From Oscillospiraceae bacterium (GTDB lineage Bacteria > Bacillota > Clostridia > Oscillospirales > Oscillospiraceae), in the NCBI GenBank assembly GCA_009785345.1, contig WQWL01000005.1, forward strand, positions 1-64,000: a DNA stretch of 64,000 nt, written 5' to 3'. Under the pieces are notes generated by a model. That model had not been told where the DNA came from and searched no databases. It worked only from the letters and a program-made list of their open reading frames with translations. The stretch's first letter is position 1; the number at the start of each line of letters is the position of its first letter. Made by a program: the position numbers and the translations under genes. Below are positions 53,951 to 63,104 of this stretch, in pieces.

Positions 53951-55232
53951 TATTAAGTTAATTCGCGAAACACCTGACGCTCTGAAGCAAGGTCTCTTGA
54001 AAAAAGGCAAGGACTGTAGTGCTGTAATTGACCGCATTATTGAACTTGACGTGCAACGCAGAACACTCATTACTGAAAGCGAAACAAAGAAAGCCGAGCA
54101 AAATAAAACGTCCAAACAAATCCCTCAAATAAAGAAAGAGGGCGGAGATACAACGCAAATTTTTGAACAATTAAATAGCTTGAAAGAGCAAATTCGCATC
54201 GCAGATACAAAGTTGCGCGAAGTTGAGAACGAGTTTAACGAGCTTATGCTTGAATTACCTAATCCTCCGGACGATGATCTTGTTGCCGGGGGCAAAGAAA
54301 GTAACGAACCTCTCCGATTCTTCGGCGAGCCACATGCTTTTGACTTTGAACCCAAGAATCATATGGATCTTTGCAATAATCTTGGCTTAATTGATTATAC
54401 CAGAGGTGTTAAATTAGCAGGCAGCGGATTTTGGATTTATCGTGGGCTTGGCTCTAGATTGGAGTGGGCATTGCTAAATTATTTCTTAGATGCACATATT
54501 GCGGATGGGTATGAACTTATGCTTGTTCCGCATATGCTTGAGTATCAATGCGGCTTGACTGCAGGCCAGTTCCCGAAATATGACGATGAGGTCTATAAAA
54601 TTGCAAACCCGTCTGATGATAGAATTCACTACATGTTGCCAACAGCTGAAGCAGCTCTTGCATCTATTCATAGGGATGAAATACTAACTGAAGCTGAATT
54701 ACCAAAGAAGTATGTTTCATACACCCCTTGCTTCCGACGCGAAGCTGGAACATACGGTGCAGACGAACGCGGAATGGTGCGCGGTCACCAATTTAATAAG
54801 GTAGAAATGTTCCAGTATACAACTCCTGAAGGCTCTGCTGATGCTTTTGATGAGCTGGTTGGCAAGGCAGAAGCGCTCGTTTCCGGCTTAGGTTTTCATT
54901 TTAGAACTGTAAAGCTCGCTGCAGGCGATGTTTCTGCGCTAATGGCACGAACATATGATATTGAAATACAGATTCCATCAATGAACGGCTACAAGGAAGT
55001 CTCTTCTGTTTCTAGCGCTCGTTGTTATCAAGCAAGACGCGGTGCTATGCGATTCAAGCGTGAATCAACAGGGAAAACAGAGTTCATGTATACTCTAAAT
55101 GGTTCAGGGCTTGCCACAAGCAGAATAATGCCGGCTCTTGTTGAGCAAAACCAACAAAAAGACGGCAGCGTTGTTGTCCCGGAAGTTTTAAGAAAATATC
55201 TTGGCGGCTTAGAAATCATTTCCGCTGAATAG
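53943..55232 (+). CDS. serS: Seryl-tRNA synthetase
   Basis: The 429-residue class II synthetase charges tRNA-Ser. The N-terminal coiled-coil arm covers about residues 25-105, motif 2 is in PCFRREAGTYGADERGMVRG, and motif 3 is GSGLATSRIMPALVEQNQ. I choose ATG 53943 (MIDIKLIRE), 12 bp after GAAAGGA; the ATG at 53931 directly touches the ribosome binding site. It overlaps the end of parB, giving a parA-parB-serS operon, the order seen near many Bacillota origins. Confidence 0.95.
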   Translation: MIDIKLIRETPDALKQGLLKKGKDCSAVIDRIIELDVQRRTLITESETKKAEQNKTSKQIPQIKKEGGDTTQIFEQLNSLKEQIRIADTKLREVENEFNELMLELPNPPDDDLVAGGKESNEPLRFFGEPHAFDFEPKNHMDLCNNLGLIDYTRGVKLAGSGFWIYRGLGSRLEWALLNYFLDAHIADGYELMLVPHMLEYQCGLTAGQFPKYDDEVYKIANPSDDRIHYMLPTAEAALASIHRDEILTEAELPKKYVSYTPCFRREAGTYGADERGMVRGHQFNKVEMFQYTTPEGSADAFDELVGKAEALVSGLGFHFRTVKLAAGDVSALMARTYDIEIQIPSMNGYKEVSSVSSARCYQARRGAMRFKRESTGKTEFMYTLNGSGLATSRIMPALVEQNQQKDGSVVVPEVLRKYLGGLEIISAE

Positions 55233-55288
55233 TGAGAGCTTTGTTATTAGCACAAAGACGACTATTAAAATTGTTTAGGTGAACACAT

Positions 55289-55750
55289 ATGCCAATAAAA
55301 AGGAAAAAGAAAAAAATCACAGCAGAGCAGTGTACAAAAAAAGCTAAATCTATTTTCAATGAATTCAAAACATTTGCCGTAAGAGGCAATATGATAGATA
55401 TGGCTGTTGGTATGATTGTCGGTGGTGCATTTACGCTACTTATAAATTCCATTGTAACTAATATTGCAACACCATTGATAGGCATTTTGATTGGTGTCGA
55501 TTTTTCTGCTTGGGAGGTTCAATTACCGCACCTATACGGCAATGCCGAGCCTGGTACGCTGGCAATTGGAACCTTTCTAAATAATCTCATTAGCTTTATC
55601 GTTGTCGCTTTTGTTGTTTTTCTGTTTGTAAAAATGCTCAACCGGCTTAAGAAAAAAGCGGAAGATGCTCCCTCTGCTCCGCCCAAACCATCTCCAGAAG
55701 AGTTGTTACTCACAGAAATTCGCGATATTCTTAAAGAGAAAGAGTTGTAA
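55289..55750 (+). CDS. mscL: Large-conductance mechanosensitive channel MscL
   Basis: The 153-residue protein has the MscL pattern: FKTFAVRGNMIDMAVGMIVGG with the first membrane helix, a periplasmic-type loop, a second membrane helix (NLISFIVVAFVVFLFVKMLN) and the C-terminal bundle helix (EELLLTEIRDILK). The basic N-terminal extension is slightly longer than usual. It opens under membrane tension during hypo-osmotic shock. Its end overlaps the MATE gene by 20 bp on the opposite strand. Confidence 0.94.
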   Translation: MPIKRKKKKITAEQCTKKAKSIFNEFKTFAVRGNMIDMAVGMIVGGAFTLLINSIVTNIATPLIGILIGVDFSAWEVQLPHLYGNAEPGTLAIGTFLNNLISFIVVAFVVFLFVKMLNRLKKKAEDAPSAPPKPSPEELLLTEIRDILKEKEL

Positions 55751-57071
55751 CCTTACGGCTCCGTACACTCTTAACCTTTCGAAACAACAGCATCAATGAC
55801 ACTACGCATATAATCATTTCAGTAATTACAAATGATAACCATATGCCTGTCATATCGAAAATCGCGCTAAGAACGATTACCATTGGAATAATTATTATAC
55901 AACCGCGCAGGACTGAAATCATCAGTCCTGTTTTTGCTTTATCGATAGCACTAAAAAATGCCGATGCTATAATATTTATGCCTGTAAAGATAAAACCGAT
56001 AAAGTATATTCTAAGTCCTCTGCTTGCGAGCAGTGCAAGCGTCTCATTTGATTCATAGTTAAAAATCGCAACAATTTCATATGAGAAAATGTATACTACA
56101 GCATATATTACAATTGACATCACAAGCACGACAGCTATTGCGTATTTAAGAACTTGTATTATCATTTCATTATCCCCAAGCCCTTGCCCTTTACTCAATA
56201 AGGGTTGGATGCCCTGCGCCACACCGGTAAAAATAGATACTACAATAAATGCAATATTCGCAACAACCCCGTAGGCTGCAACACCAGTATTACCCTCTAT
56301 ATTTAATATAACCAGATTGAATGTAACAAGCGCAATTGATAGTGACAGCTCATTTATAAATGCTGATGAGCCCAGAAGAAATATATTTGCTATTTTTTTG
56401 ATTTTTATTTTGCACTTGATAAAATTGAATTTATTTCGCTTCGTTATAAAGTGTAGCGATAGGACACCTAACCCAAGCAACATTGAGCAAATAGTAGCAA
56501 GTGCCGCGCCAAACATTCCCATGTCTAGCGGAAACAAGAAAATCCAGTCAAGCACAATATTTGATAGACTGCCTGTTACCATTCCTGCCATAGCTAATTT
56601 TGGGTTGCTGTCGTTTCTTATGAATGCCGTTAAGATACCGCTTAGAATAATAACAGGTGTAAAACTCAATATAATTCTTATATAGTCCTCCGCCATTGGC
56701 AAAATTGCATCAGCCGCTCCTAAGATTGCTGCTAATGGTCTTGCAAAGAATATGCCAATTATACTGAAAATAATCGAAACAAAAAGCCCTACTATGATTG
56801 CATGCGTAAATACTGAATTTGCATCAGAAGTTTTGTTTTTTCCTTTTTGTATTGAATATTGTGTAGCACCACCAATGCCTATCATTAAGCCTGTACCAAA
56901 CAAGACACCGAAAATTGATACACTTATATTTAATGCTGTAAGCCCATCTGCTCCAAGTGCCACTGAAATAAAATATGTATCTGCAAGAATATAAGCCGAG
57001 AGGCATACCATTCCAAGCACACTCAGGCTTACATATCTTCTAAAATCTTTAGCTATTTTGTTTTTTCTCAT
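55731..57071 (-). CDS. MATE family efflux transporter
   Basis: The 446-residue membrane protein has 12 predicted membrane segments in two related halves, with the opening SVLGMVCLSAYILADTYFIS characteristic of the DinF/MepA-like MATE branch. It likely exports drugs or metabolites in exchange for sodium or protons. Substrate is not predictable. A hairpin of 11 bp lies upstream of its start, between it and the nitroreductase gene. Confidence 0.9.
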   Translation of the reverse strand: MRKNKIAKDFRRYVSLSVLGMVCLSAYILADTYFISVALGADGLTALNISVSIFGVLFGTGLMIGIGGATQYSIQKGKNKTSDANSVFTHAIIVGLFVSIIFSIIGIFFARPLAAILGAADAILPMAEDYIRIILSFTPVIILSGILTAFIRNDSNPKLAMAGMVTGSLSNIVLDWIFLFPLDMGMFGAALATICSMLLGLGVLSLHFITKRNKFNFIKCKIKIKKIANIFLLGSSAFINELSLSIALVTFNLVILNIEGNTGVAAYGVVANIAFIVVSIFTGVAQGIQPLLSKGQGLGDNEMIIQVLKYAIAVVLVMSIVIYAVVYIFSYEIVAIFNYESNETLALLASRGLRIYFIGFIFTGINIIASAFFSAIDKAKTGLMISVLRGCIIIIPMVIVLSAIFDMTGIWLSFVITEMIICVVSLMLLFRKVKSVRSRKVTTLSL

Positions 57072-57098
57072 ATGTATTGCAAATTCCTGACAGATACA

Positions 57099-57126
57099 GC
57101 ATCACCAGAGCCGGGTCTGGTGATGC
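57099..57126. terminator. Perfect 11-bp hairpin between the nitroreductase and MATE genes
   Basis: GCATCACCAGA and TCTGGTGATGC enclose 6 bases. It lies after the nitroreductase stop in the direction of transcription, but no T-run follows on the minus strand. Confidence 0.5.
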
Positions 57127-57165
57127 ATTATTAGTTAGTAACAGACCCTAATTTGATTTTGACCT

Positions 57166-57684
57166 TTAAATATATGTTACTTTGTTCTCATCATAATGAC
57201 CACGCGGATCAGGATCTTCATCAGGTGCACCGATTGCTATAACACAGAATGGTAGTTTTTCTGTGTTAAGAATTTCACGCATTTCAGCAATCCTGTCATC
57301 TTTTGGATATACACCGCACCAGCATGCACCAAGTCCAAGGCTTACCGCTGCGAGTAGAATGTTTTCTGTTGCCGCTCCACAGTCTTGCGGGAAATAGTCT
57401 TCTGCTATTCCTTCGTGGATACCCACTTGAATATCAGGTAATGCAATTATGACAATTGCACACGAAGCTGTCTCCAACATGCCTGTATATGGATGCGTCG
57501 TTCTAATTTTTTCGAGCGTTGCACGATCTTTCACCACAACAAACTCCCATGGACGCGTATTGCATGCTGACGGAGAAAGCATTGCAGCTTCGAGCATGAG
57601 TTTTATTTGTTCATCTGTGACTTCTACATCTGGCTTGAACTTCCGGATACTTCTACGTTTTCTAATTACATCGATTGTTGTCAT
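57166..57684 (-). CDS. Nitroreductase family FMN-dependent oxidoreductase
   Basis: The 172-residue protein has the family opening VIRKRRSIRKFKPDVEVTDEQI with FMN-phosphate-binding arginines, the LSPSACNTRPWEFVVV substrate segment and AAVSLGLGACWCGVYP near the end. The length fits the small one-domain type. It probably reduces quinones, nitro compounds or flavin; no partner is nearby. Confidence 0.9.
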   Translation of the reverse strand: MTTIDVIRKRRSIRKFKPDVEVTDEQIKLMLEAAMLSPSACNTRPWEFVVVKDRATLEKIRTTHPYTGMLETASCAIVIIALPDIQVGIHEGIAEDYFPQDCGAATENILLAAVSLGLGACWCGVYPKDDRIAEMREILNTEKLPFCVIAIGAPDEDPDPRGHYDENKVTYI

Positions 57685-57762
57685 TTATTAAGTCCTCCAT
57701 ATTTATTGTTTTTATGTTATATTTCGTTATGTTCATTTCACTAACAGGGTGATTTTCATTTG

Positions 57763-58980
57763 CTACGTTTTGTTTACAACGACCTTTGATTTGTAAACAA
57801 TCAAGCCACATGCCATCGTAATCAAAGCCGTCAGAACCGGTAGCATCATGCCGAAAGTTAGAGATATTTGTGTACCAAGAAAAGCCATCATAATTGGTGC
57901 AGTAATTCTAGCTATGCCCATCGCAAACATTAGAATCGATGTTGTAAACGTTGTTTTCCCTTCATATCCACGAGCGCACTCTCTGACAAGCACCGGAATA
58001 AAGTGTCCACTACAAAGACCCATAAGACCTAGCATAATCAAGAGAAATATAGGATTTCCTGACATAACTCCAACAAAAACGGAAAGACCACTTAGAAGTC
58101 CGCCCAATGCAAAAAACTTCATTGGTGCTCGCTTAATAACATGTGCAGATAAGAAGCGATTAAACGTTGCACAAATCCAATATACTGTAATTGACAATGC
58201 CCCAAGCTCTGCAGCGTCATGGCGGAGCGTCATGTATCTAACTATCCATATCATAACTCCTGCAATTGTAAACATGGCGAAAAATCCTGCAAGTATAAGT
58301 GCTACATTACGTTTGACCTTAAAGTATGCAAGCACGTCCTTTTTTGTGAGTACACTCTCTGTGAGTACACTCTCATGAACAGTTGCTTTTTCACTAAGTT
58401 TTTCAGTGTTGCGCGTTAGCACCAACATCATGAGAACTACGAGAACCGACAAAATCGCTAGTGCATAATGAATGCCACGCCAATCTATATGCTGTAATGC
58501 CCAAATAAAAATAACCGGAGATAACACACTCCCTAACCCAAAGAAGCCATGAAGAAAGCCAAGATACTTTGTGCTTTCCTTTTTGCGAACGTCTACAACC
58601 ATTGAATTTACCGAAGTATCAATAAATCCTCCACTAAAGCCTAGTAGCACACAGCCAATGCAAAACAAAATGAATGTCGGTGAAAATCCGCTTACAAAAA
58701 GCATTATCGCTTGAGCTGCAAAGGCTATGCTCAATACTATGGTTTTCTTTGCTCGCCCTTGGGCCATGATTGTAAAAAGGATTGACACTGTAAAGCCGGC
58801 GCTTGTCATGGCTCCCATAAATCCTTCACTAGTACCATCTAGAGAAAATGCATACACAACTTCGTTAATGATGATACCTGGCATAGAAACTACAAGTGAG
58901 TAGATGAAAATTGAAACAAATGCCGCTGAGGTTACAGCTCGTACTGCGTTATTTGTACTGTTTCTTTCGTTTTCGTTCAA
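57763..58980 (-). CDS. MFS transporter
   Basis: The 405-residue protein has 12 membrane segments in two bundles separated by a central loop. The loop holds a short duplication ESVLTESVLT caused by a 15-bp tandem repeat in the DNA. The YKSK ending and general layout recall sugar permeases of the FucP/YfkF-like group. It lies 33 bp downstream of the ROK kinase gene on the same strand, so sugar transport is plausible. The start is a TTG at 58980 with GAAAGG 11 bp upstream. Confidence 0.85.
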   Translation of the reverse strand: MNENERNSTNNAVRAVTSAAFVSIFIYSLVVSMPGIIINEVVYAFSLDGTSEGFMGAMTSAGFTVSILFTIMAQGRAKKTIVLSIAFAAQAIMLFVSGFSPTFILFCIGCVLLGFSGGFIDTSVNSMVVDVRKKESTKYLGFLHGFFGLGSVLSPVIFIWALQHIDWRGIHYALAILSVLVVLMMLVLTRNTEKLSEKATVHESVLTESVLTKKDVLAYFKVKRNVALILAGFFAMFTIAGVMIWIVRYMTLRHDAAELGALSITVYWICATFNRFLSAHVIKRAPMKFFALGGLLSGLSVFVGVMSGNPIFLLIMLGLMGLCSGHFIPVLVRECARGYEGKTTFTTSILMFAMGIARITAPIMMAFLGTQISLTFGMMLPVLTALITMACGLIVYKSKVVVNKT

Positions 58981-59013
58981 AGCGAATATTACCTTTCATG
59001 TTCCAATCTTAAG

Positions 59014-59973
59014 TTATCTGCCAACACCAAATAATGCTGCTCCGATTATCCCTGCATCATTTCCTAGTTCGGCTCTTAAGATTGGCGGCAGCCCACCATC
59101 ATCAGTACTAAAAATCTCCGACTCAACAATTTTGTCTAATGGACCAAAAAGTGGCTCTCCAGCATTACAGACACCACCGCCAAGTATCACAACTTCCGGT
59201 CGTAAAGCATTACAAAGACTTGCAATTCCAGTACCCAAATACTTGACATAATCTGCAACTATTGCTTTCGCTGCAACATCGTCTTGTTTTGCTGCATCAA
59301 AAATGATTCTTCCACTAATTTGAGATGTATCTCCACCACAAAGCTCATGCAGAAGAGAATCTGGATACTCTTTCATAAAACGCTTTGCTTCTCGAAGCAA
59401 AGCTGTGACTGACGCATATGCTTCCAAACATCCGTGAGAGCCACAACCACATTTTTCACCACCGGTGACGATAATAATATGTCCCAGCTCGGTGCCAAGT
59501 CCACATCCTGTGAATAATTTTTTGTCGAAGACCAGACCCCCGCCGACTCCTGTGCCCAGTGTGAGCACTATAGCATAATCGTATCCTTTAGCCGCTCCGG
59601 CATAAACTTCTGCAAGAGCTGCTGCATCTGCGTCATTGCCCAAGAAAACCGGAATATCCCAGTATTTTTGAAAGATAGGTATAAAGTCAATCTTTCTCCA
59701 GCCCGGTAAGTTCGGCGCTAGTAAAACTACGTCGGTTTTGCTATTAACAGCACCAGGCACTCCAACACCAACATACACAATGTCGCTTTCGGATAACCCT
59801 GCCATTTTTACTGCAGTCTTTCCGGCAGCTGCCATGTCTGCAACAACTTCATCTACAGAGCGGTTTGCCTGTGTTGGAATTACGTGTTTTGCAACGATAT
59901 TGTAATCCTCGTCAATCACACCTGTCTTTATATCAGTACCGCCAAGGTCAATTCCTAAATAATACTTGCCCAA
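59014..59973 (-). CDS. ROK family sugar kinase, probable glucokinase
   Basis: The 319-residue kinase has the phosphate motif LGIDLGGTDIKTGVID, the ROK signature region VLTLGTGVGGGLVF with the catalytic aspartate in FLGNDADAAALAE, and the zinc motif CGCGSHGCLEAYAS. Length fits glucokinase. It likely phosphorylates glucose or a close relative. The start is TTG at 59973 with AGAGAGG upstream. The TIM-barrel isomerase gene and the MFS gene flank it, suggesting a small sugar-use group. Confidence 0.9.
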   Translation of the reverse strand: MGKYYLGIDLGGTDIKTGVIDEDYNIVAKHVIPTQANRSVDEVVADMAAAGKTAVKMAGLSESDIVYVGVGVPGAVNSKTDVVLLAPNLPGWRKIDFIPIFQKYWDIPVFLGNDADAAALAEVYAGAAKGYDYAIVLTLGTGVGGGLVFDKKLFTGCGLGTELGHIIIVTGGEKCGCGSHGCLEAYASVTALLREAKRFMKEYPDSLLHELCGGDTSQISGRIIFDAAKQDDVAAKAIVADYVKYLGTGIASLCNALRPEVVILGGGVCNAGEPLFGPLDKIVESEIFSTDDGGLPPILRAELGNDAGIIGAALFGVGR

Positions 59974-60085
59974 AAATCCTCTCTCCTTTACTTATGTAAC
60001 CACTGACTAAATGCACGCATCGTCTTTGTGAGGGATTTAATCAGCGTTTACTTTAACATTCTAACATTGCTGAATACAACGCAAC

Positions 60086-60997
60086 TTACATGTATTGTGT
60101 CATGTAGCGATAACTTTGCTCAATTCCACGCTTAACTTTGTCCTCTGAACCTTCAAATGCGCGATCTTCGATTTCAATGCACACACATCCTTCATATCCA
60201 ATATCATTGAGTGCGCCACAAAACGCTCCGAAGTTAATGTCTCCCAATCCCGGCAGCTTTGGTGCATGCCAAAGAGACGGATACGAGTGTATACCGTATT
60301 CATTAAGCTTATCTTTGTAAATCTTGAGATCCTTAATATGGACATGGAAAATTTTGTCTTTAAACTCATATATTGGTTTTACATAATCAAACATCAGAAG
60401 CTGAGGATGTGACGGATCAAAGTTCAAGCCAAGATAGTCGCTGTCAATTAATTCGAACATTTTTCTCCATATAGCCGGAGTAGAGGCTAGGTTTTTTCCG
60501 CCTGGGAATTCATCTTTAGAGAAATACATCGGGCAGTTCTCAATGCCGATTCTTACTTTTTTTGATTCTGCATAACGGACTATAGGTGTCCAGACTTCTT
60601 TGTAAAGCTCCAAATTGTCCTCAACTGTTTTATCTTTATCTTTTCCGATAAACGTTGTAACCATATTAATTCCCATTTGACCGGAAACATCAATTAGCTT
60701 CATTATATGATCAATCGCTACTTGGCGTGCTTCTAAATCACTATCCAAGGGATTTGGATAATATGCTAGTGAACTAATTTGAATGTTGCGTTTTGCCGCA
60801 TAGTCAAGATAATAGTCCATTTTCTCGCGAGTTCTATCATTTACGTCAATGTGTGTAACCCCGGCATAACGCCTTGCAGCTTTTTCTTTTGGCCAACAGC
60901 AAATCTCGGCGCATTTGAACCCGACAGATGCCGCATAATCAATGACCTCTTCAAAAGAATATTTGGGAAGAATTGCAGATAAAAGACCAAGTTTCAT
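60086..60997 (-). CDS. Sugar phosphate isomerase/epimerase family (AP endonuclease 2-like TIM barrel)
   Basis: The 303-residue protein belongs to the xylose-isomerase-like TIM barrel superfamily: CAEICCWPKEKA near the start, MVTTFIGKDKDK, IGIENCPM with a metal glutamate, LNFDPSHPQLL, and GDINFGAFCGALNDIGYEGCVCIE with a second glutamate at the end. Members convert keto sugars or inosose derivatives. It is the first gene of a minus-strand group with the ROK kinase and MFS transporter and has its own promoter. Confidence 0.88.
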   Translation of the reverse strand: MKLGLLSAILPKYSFEEVIDYAASVGFKCAEICCWPKEKAARRYAGVTHIDVNDRTREKMDYYLDYAAKRNIQISSLAYYPNPLDSDLEARQVAIDHIMKLIDVSGQMGINMVTTFIGKDKDKTVEDNLELYKEVWTPIVRYAESKKVRIGIENCPMYFSKDEFPGGKNLASTPAIWRKMFELIDSDYLGLNFDPSHPQLLMFDYVKPIYEFKDKIFHVHIKDLKIYKDKLNEYGIHSYPSLWHAPKLPGLGDINFGAFCGALNDIGYEGCVCIEIEDRAFEGSEDKVKRGIEQSYRYMTQYM

Positions 60998-61041
60998 AAT
61001 TTTATGTTCATCCTTTCTTGTTTTCTCATTTTGATACTGTT

Positions 61042-61070
61042 ATTATAGTAGGGATTCAGGAGCATAGCAA
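61042..61070 (-). promoter_or_regulatory. Promoter of the isomerase-ROK-MFS group
   Basis: On the minus strand TTGCTA (61070-61065) and a perfect TATAAT (61047-61042) are separated by 17 bp, about 45 bp upstream of the isomerase ATG. Confidence 0.75.
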
Positions 61071-61119
61071 GAAATAATTTCGTACACCTTAAAACACCTT
61101 AGCAAAAGGAGCACAATAC

Positions 61120-62010
61120 ATGGATAATAAAGAAAATGCAGATTTTCCGACAAAAAGCATAAGCAACTCAGAGAAGAGAGCAAAAATTGCAATGTATAAT
61201 ACGACTAGTTCTGCAAGCAACTCAGAAATTCAAGATAATCGCGAAGATAATTCAGAAAACAACACAGAAAAATCCGTTGAAATATCTGAGAGCCCGATTG
61301 GAGCTCCGATTAAGAAGCAACTGCAATTGGAAATGTCAAAACTGCAAGACATGACATTCAGAAAAAAAGTTGAGTACATCTGGGAATACTATAGATATCA
61401 CATAATAGGAATTGCAATTGCTTCATTTTTACTAATAAGTATGATGGTCGCTATTTTCTCCCCATCACCGGATACTGTTTTATTCGTTTCATGGAGCGCG
61501 GGTTTTGCCACAGATGAGCAAGTGGACAACCTAACACATGAATTAGAACTTTTGTTGACAGATGATGAAAAATATGAGCAAGTAGAAGTGGTTTTCTTCA
61601 TAACCGTAGAAGGTGATCCCCTTGCCGAATCTGCAAATTTACAGCGAGTAGTCGCAATGATTTCAACAGGACATATAGATATCTTCATACTTAACGAGCA
61701 GATGCTTAGAGATTATTCAATGGGTGGTTTTGTACAGTCGTTAGATAGCATTTTAGCGGAAGTCGAATCGATAAATCCTAACGTCTCTCGCAAAATTGAA
61801 GATCGAGCATTCATTACTTACCTTGAAACAGAGCCTCATGAATTTTCTGAGCAGTTAACGGGAATAAGCATTGGCGATAGCCCATTATTAACAGAGCTAA
61901 ACTTCTTTGAACAAGAGTTGTTTTTTGCAGTGTCCGTGACATCCGGTCAGATTGAAAATGTCGTTAAAACACTAATTGAATTTTTCGAACCTTCCAATTT
62001 GTCCGATTAA
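61120..62010 (+). CDS. Single-pass membrane protein with extracytoplasmic domain, unknown function
   Basis: The 296-residue protein starts with a polar Asn/Ser/Glu-rich cytoplasmic region (about 1-85), then FRKKVEYIWEYYRYHIIGIA, a motif I recall in many clostridial membrane proteins directly before the single membrane segment (about 97-116). The rest is an extracytoplasmic domain of about 180 residues with no family I recognise. AAAAGGAG precedes the ATG. It faces the zinc-ribbon protein gene across a shared terminator. Confidence 0.7.
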   Translation: MDNKENADFPTKSISNSEKRAKIAMYNTTSSASNSEIQDNREDNSENNTEKSVEISESPIGAPIKKQLQLEMSKLQDMTFRKKVEYIWEYYRYHIIGIAIASFLLISMMVAIFSPSPDTVLFVSWSAGFATDEQVDNLTHELELLLTDDEKYEQVEVVFFITVEGDPLAESANLQRVVAMISTGHIDIFILNEQMLRDYSMGGFVQSLDSILAEVESINPNVSRKIEDRAFITYLETEPHEFSEQLTGISIGDSPLLTELNFFEQELFFAVSVTSGQIENVVKTLIEFFEPSNLSD

Positions 62011-62022
62011 ACGACTCAAAAC

Positions 62023-62060
62023 AAATGGGGCTATTGCATCATTTTGCAACAGCCCCATTT
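62023..62060. terminator. Bidirectional terminator
   Basis: AAATGGGGCT and AGCCCCATTT form a perfect 10-bp stem, extended inward by TTGCA/TGCAA with a 1-base offset, and followed by T-rich sequence on both strands. It sits between the converging genes ending at 62010 and 62084. Confidence 0.8.
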
Positions 62061-62083
62061 TGTCATTACTACCATATTATATT

Positions 62084-62860
62084 TTAATAGAAGATACCTG
62101 CACTTAACCATTCTGGAATCAGACCGAGGTCTGTCAGCATTCCAGCCACTCTTATAAGTATAGCAACAACGCCGACCACTATACCAGCTATGGACAGTCC
62201 CAGGGTGCGAGTGTTTGTTCTTTTCACAAACCCAACAACAGAAAAACCAATACTTGCAGGCAGAAGAACAAAAGAGTATACAAATACACCGACAATGGCA
62301 AGAACAAAGCCAATAATAATGTATGCATCAGTAATGGTGAATGTTTGCTTTTCTCTTCTTGTAGCATTATAAGGCGGGTATGTTGGATATTGGTTATATG
62401 GTTGTTGATATTGAGGCGCTGTAGGGCGAGAATATTGTGGCTGTGCACGAGGTTGCTGTGCTGCTTGTGTATATTGAGGATAGCTCGTAGACGACGGATG
62501 TACTGTTGGTGTATATGCTTGAGCTATGGGCGCAGTACTCTGTGCCGGCTTCACTGGTTGAGCTGCTACGTTATAGTTTGGTGTTGATTCCATCGGTTTC
62601 ATCGGTTGAACTGTTGCGTTATAGTTTGGTGTTGATTCCATCGGTTTCACCGGTTGAACTGTTGCGTTATAGTTTGGTGTTGGTTCCATAGGTTTCACAG
62701 GAGGCGCATCTGATGGTGTTGCCGCTGCAGGTGGCACAGGCAAAGATTCTTCCGGCGCCGGAGGGTCAGCTGTCTCCATTGCTGTATTTTGTTCATGACT
62801 ACATGAAGCACAGTATTTAGTGTCTGCAGCGTTTTCACTGCCACAATTTATACATTTCAT
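62084..62860 (-). CDS. Zinc-ribbon protein with Pro-rich tandem repeats and C-terminal membrane segments
   Basis: The 258-residue protein starts with a zinc ribbon (CINCGSENAADTKYCASC), continues with a Pro/Thr/Gln-rich low-complexity region (about 25-165), and ends with two or three hydrophobic segments (about 175-255) of a DUF4190-like kind (AYIIIGFVLAIVGVFVY). The linker contains three near-identical 16-residue units of the type KPMESTPNYNATVQPV and later Tyr/Gln/Pro-rich sequence. It is probably a tail-anchored membrane protein with a cytoplasmic zinc ribbon. Function unknown. Confidence 0.75.
   Translation of the reverse strand: MKCINCGSENAADTKYCASCSHEQNTAMETADPPAPEESLPVPPAAATPSDAPPVKPMEPTPNYNATVQPVKPMESTPNYNATVQPMKPMESTPNYNVAAQPVKPAQSTAPIAQAYTPTVHPSSTSYPQYTQAAQQPRAQPQYSRPTAPQYQQPYNQYPTYPPYNATRREKQTFTITDAYIIIGFVLAIVGVFVYSFVLLPASIGFSVVGFVKRTNTRTLGLSIAGIVVGVVAILIRVAGMLTDLGLIPEWLSAGIFY
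62546..62689. repeat. Three tandem 48-bp repeats inside the zinc-ribbon gene
   Basis: Units at 62546-62593, 62594-62641 and 62642-62689 each begin near CGGTTTCA or CGGCTTCA and share GTTATAGTTTGGTGTTG; the two right-hand units are almost identical. They encode the 16-residue repeat of the protein. Confidence 0.9.
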
Positions 62861-62898
62861 AAATTTTATTCCTTTCTTCGTGCGTAAATAACAGTTAC

Positions 62899-62927
62899 AT
62901 TCTACATGCGAAAGCCTTTAAAGTCAA
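62899..62927 (-). promoter_or_regulatory. Promoter of the zinc-ribbon protein gene
   Basis: On the minus strand TTGACT (62927-62922) and TAGAAT (62904-62899) are exactly 17 bp apart, about 40 bp upstream of the ATG. Confidence 0.7.
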
Positions 62928-63052
62928 CAGTTTCAAACCATTCTGGTTCAAGTACAACCTAACAAAGTTACAATACAAAGCTTTCTTTTTACTGCACATT
63001 TGTCTGAATTATTCAAATTTGTGTAAAATTGCGATAAAATTCACACAAAAGC

Positions 63053-63104
63053 TTGACAAAACGTACGTTCGTACGTTACAATTTTAAAACGTACGAACGT
63101 ACGC
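63053..63104 (+). promoter_or_regulatory. Promoter with two mirrored palindromic operators before the MalT-like gene
   Basis: TTGACA (63053-63058) and TACAAT (63077-63082) are 18 bp apart. The spacer is filled by ACGTACG-TT-CGTACGT (63061-63076), and a second copy ACGTACG-AA-CGTACGC (63089-63104) lies downstream of the -10 box. The second is the reverse complement of the first with one change, and the centres are 28 bp apart. Binding at either would block RNA polymerase. The shape fits a TetR-type dimer site, but no such regulator gene is in the window. Confidence 0.75.

Noticed and set aside
57848-58378. 176-codon plus-strand frame opposite the MFS gene
   Set aside because: Shadow of a membrane protein gene; the opposite frame is a by-product of its codon use.
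62546-62689. Regularly spaced repeats as a CRISPR array
   Set aside because: The units are contiguous, in frame and code for protein repeats; there are no variable spacers and no cas genes.
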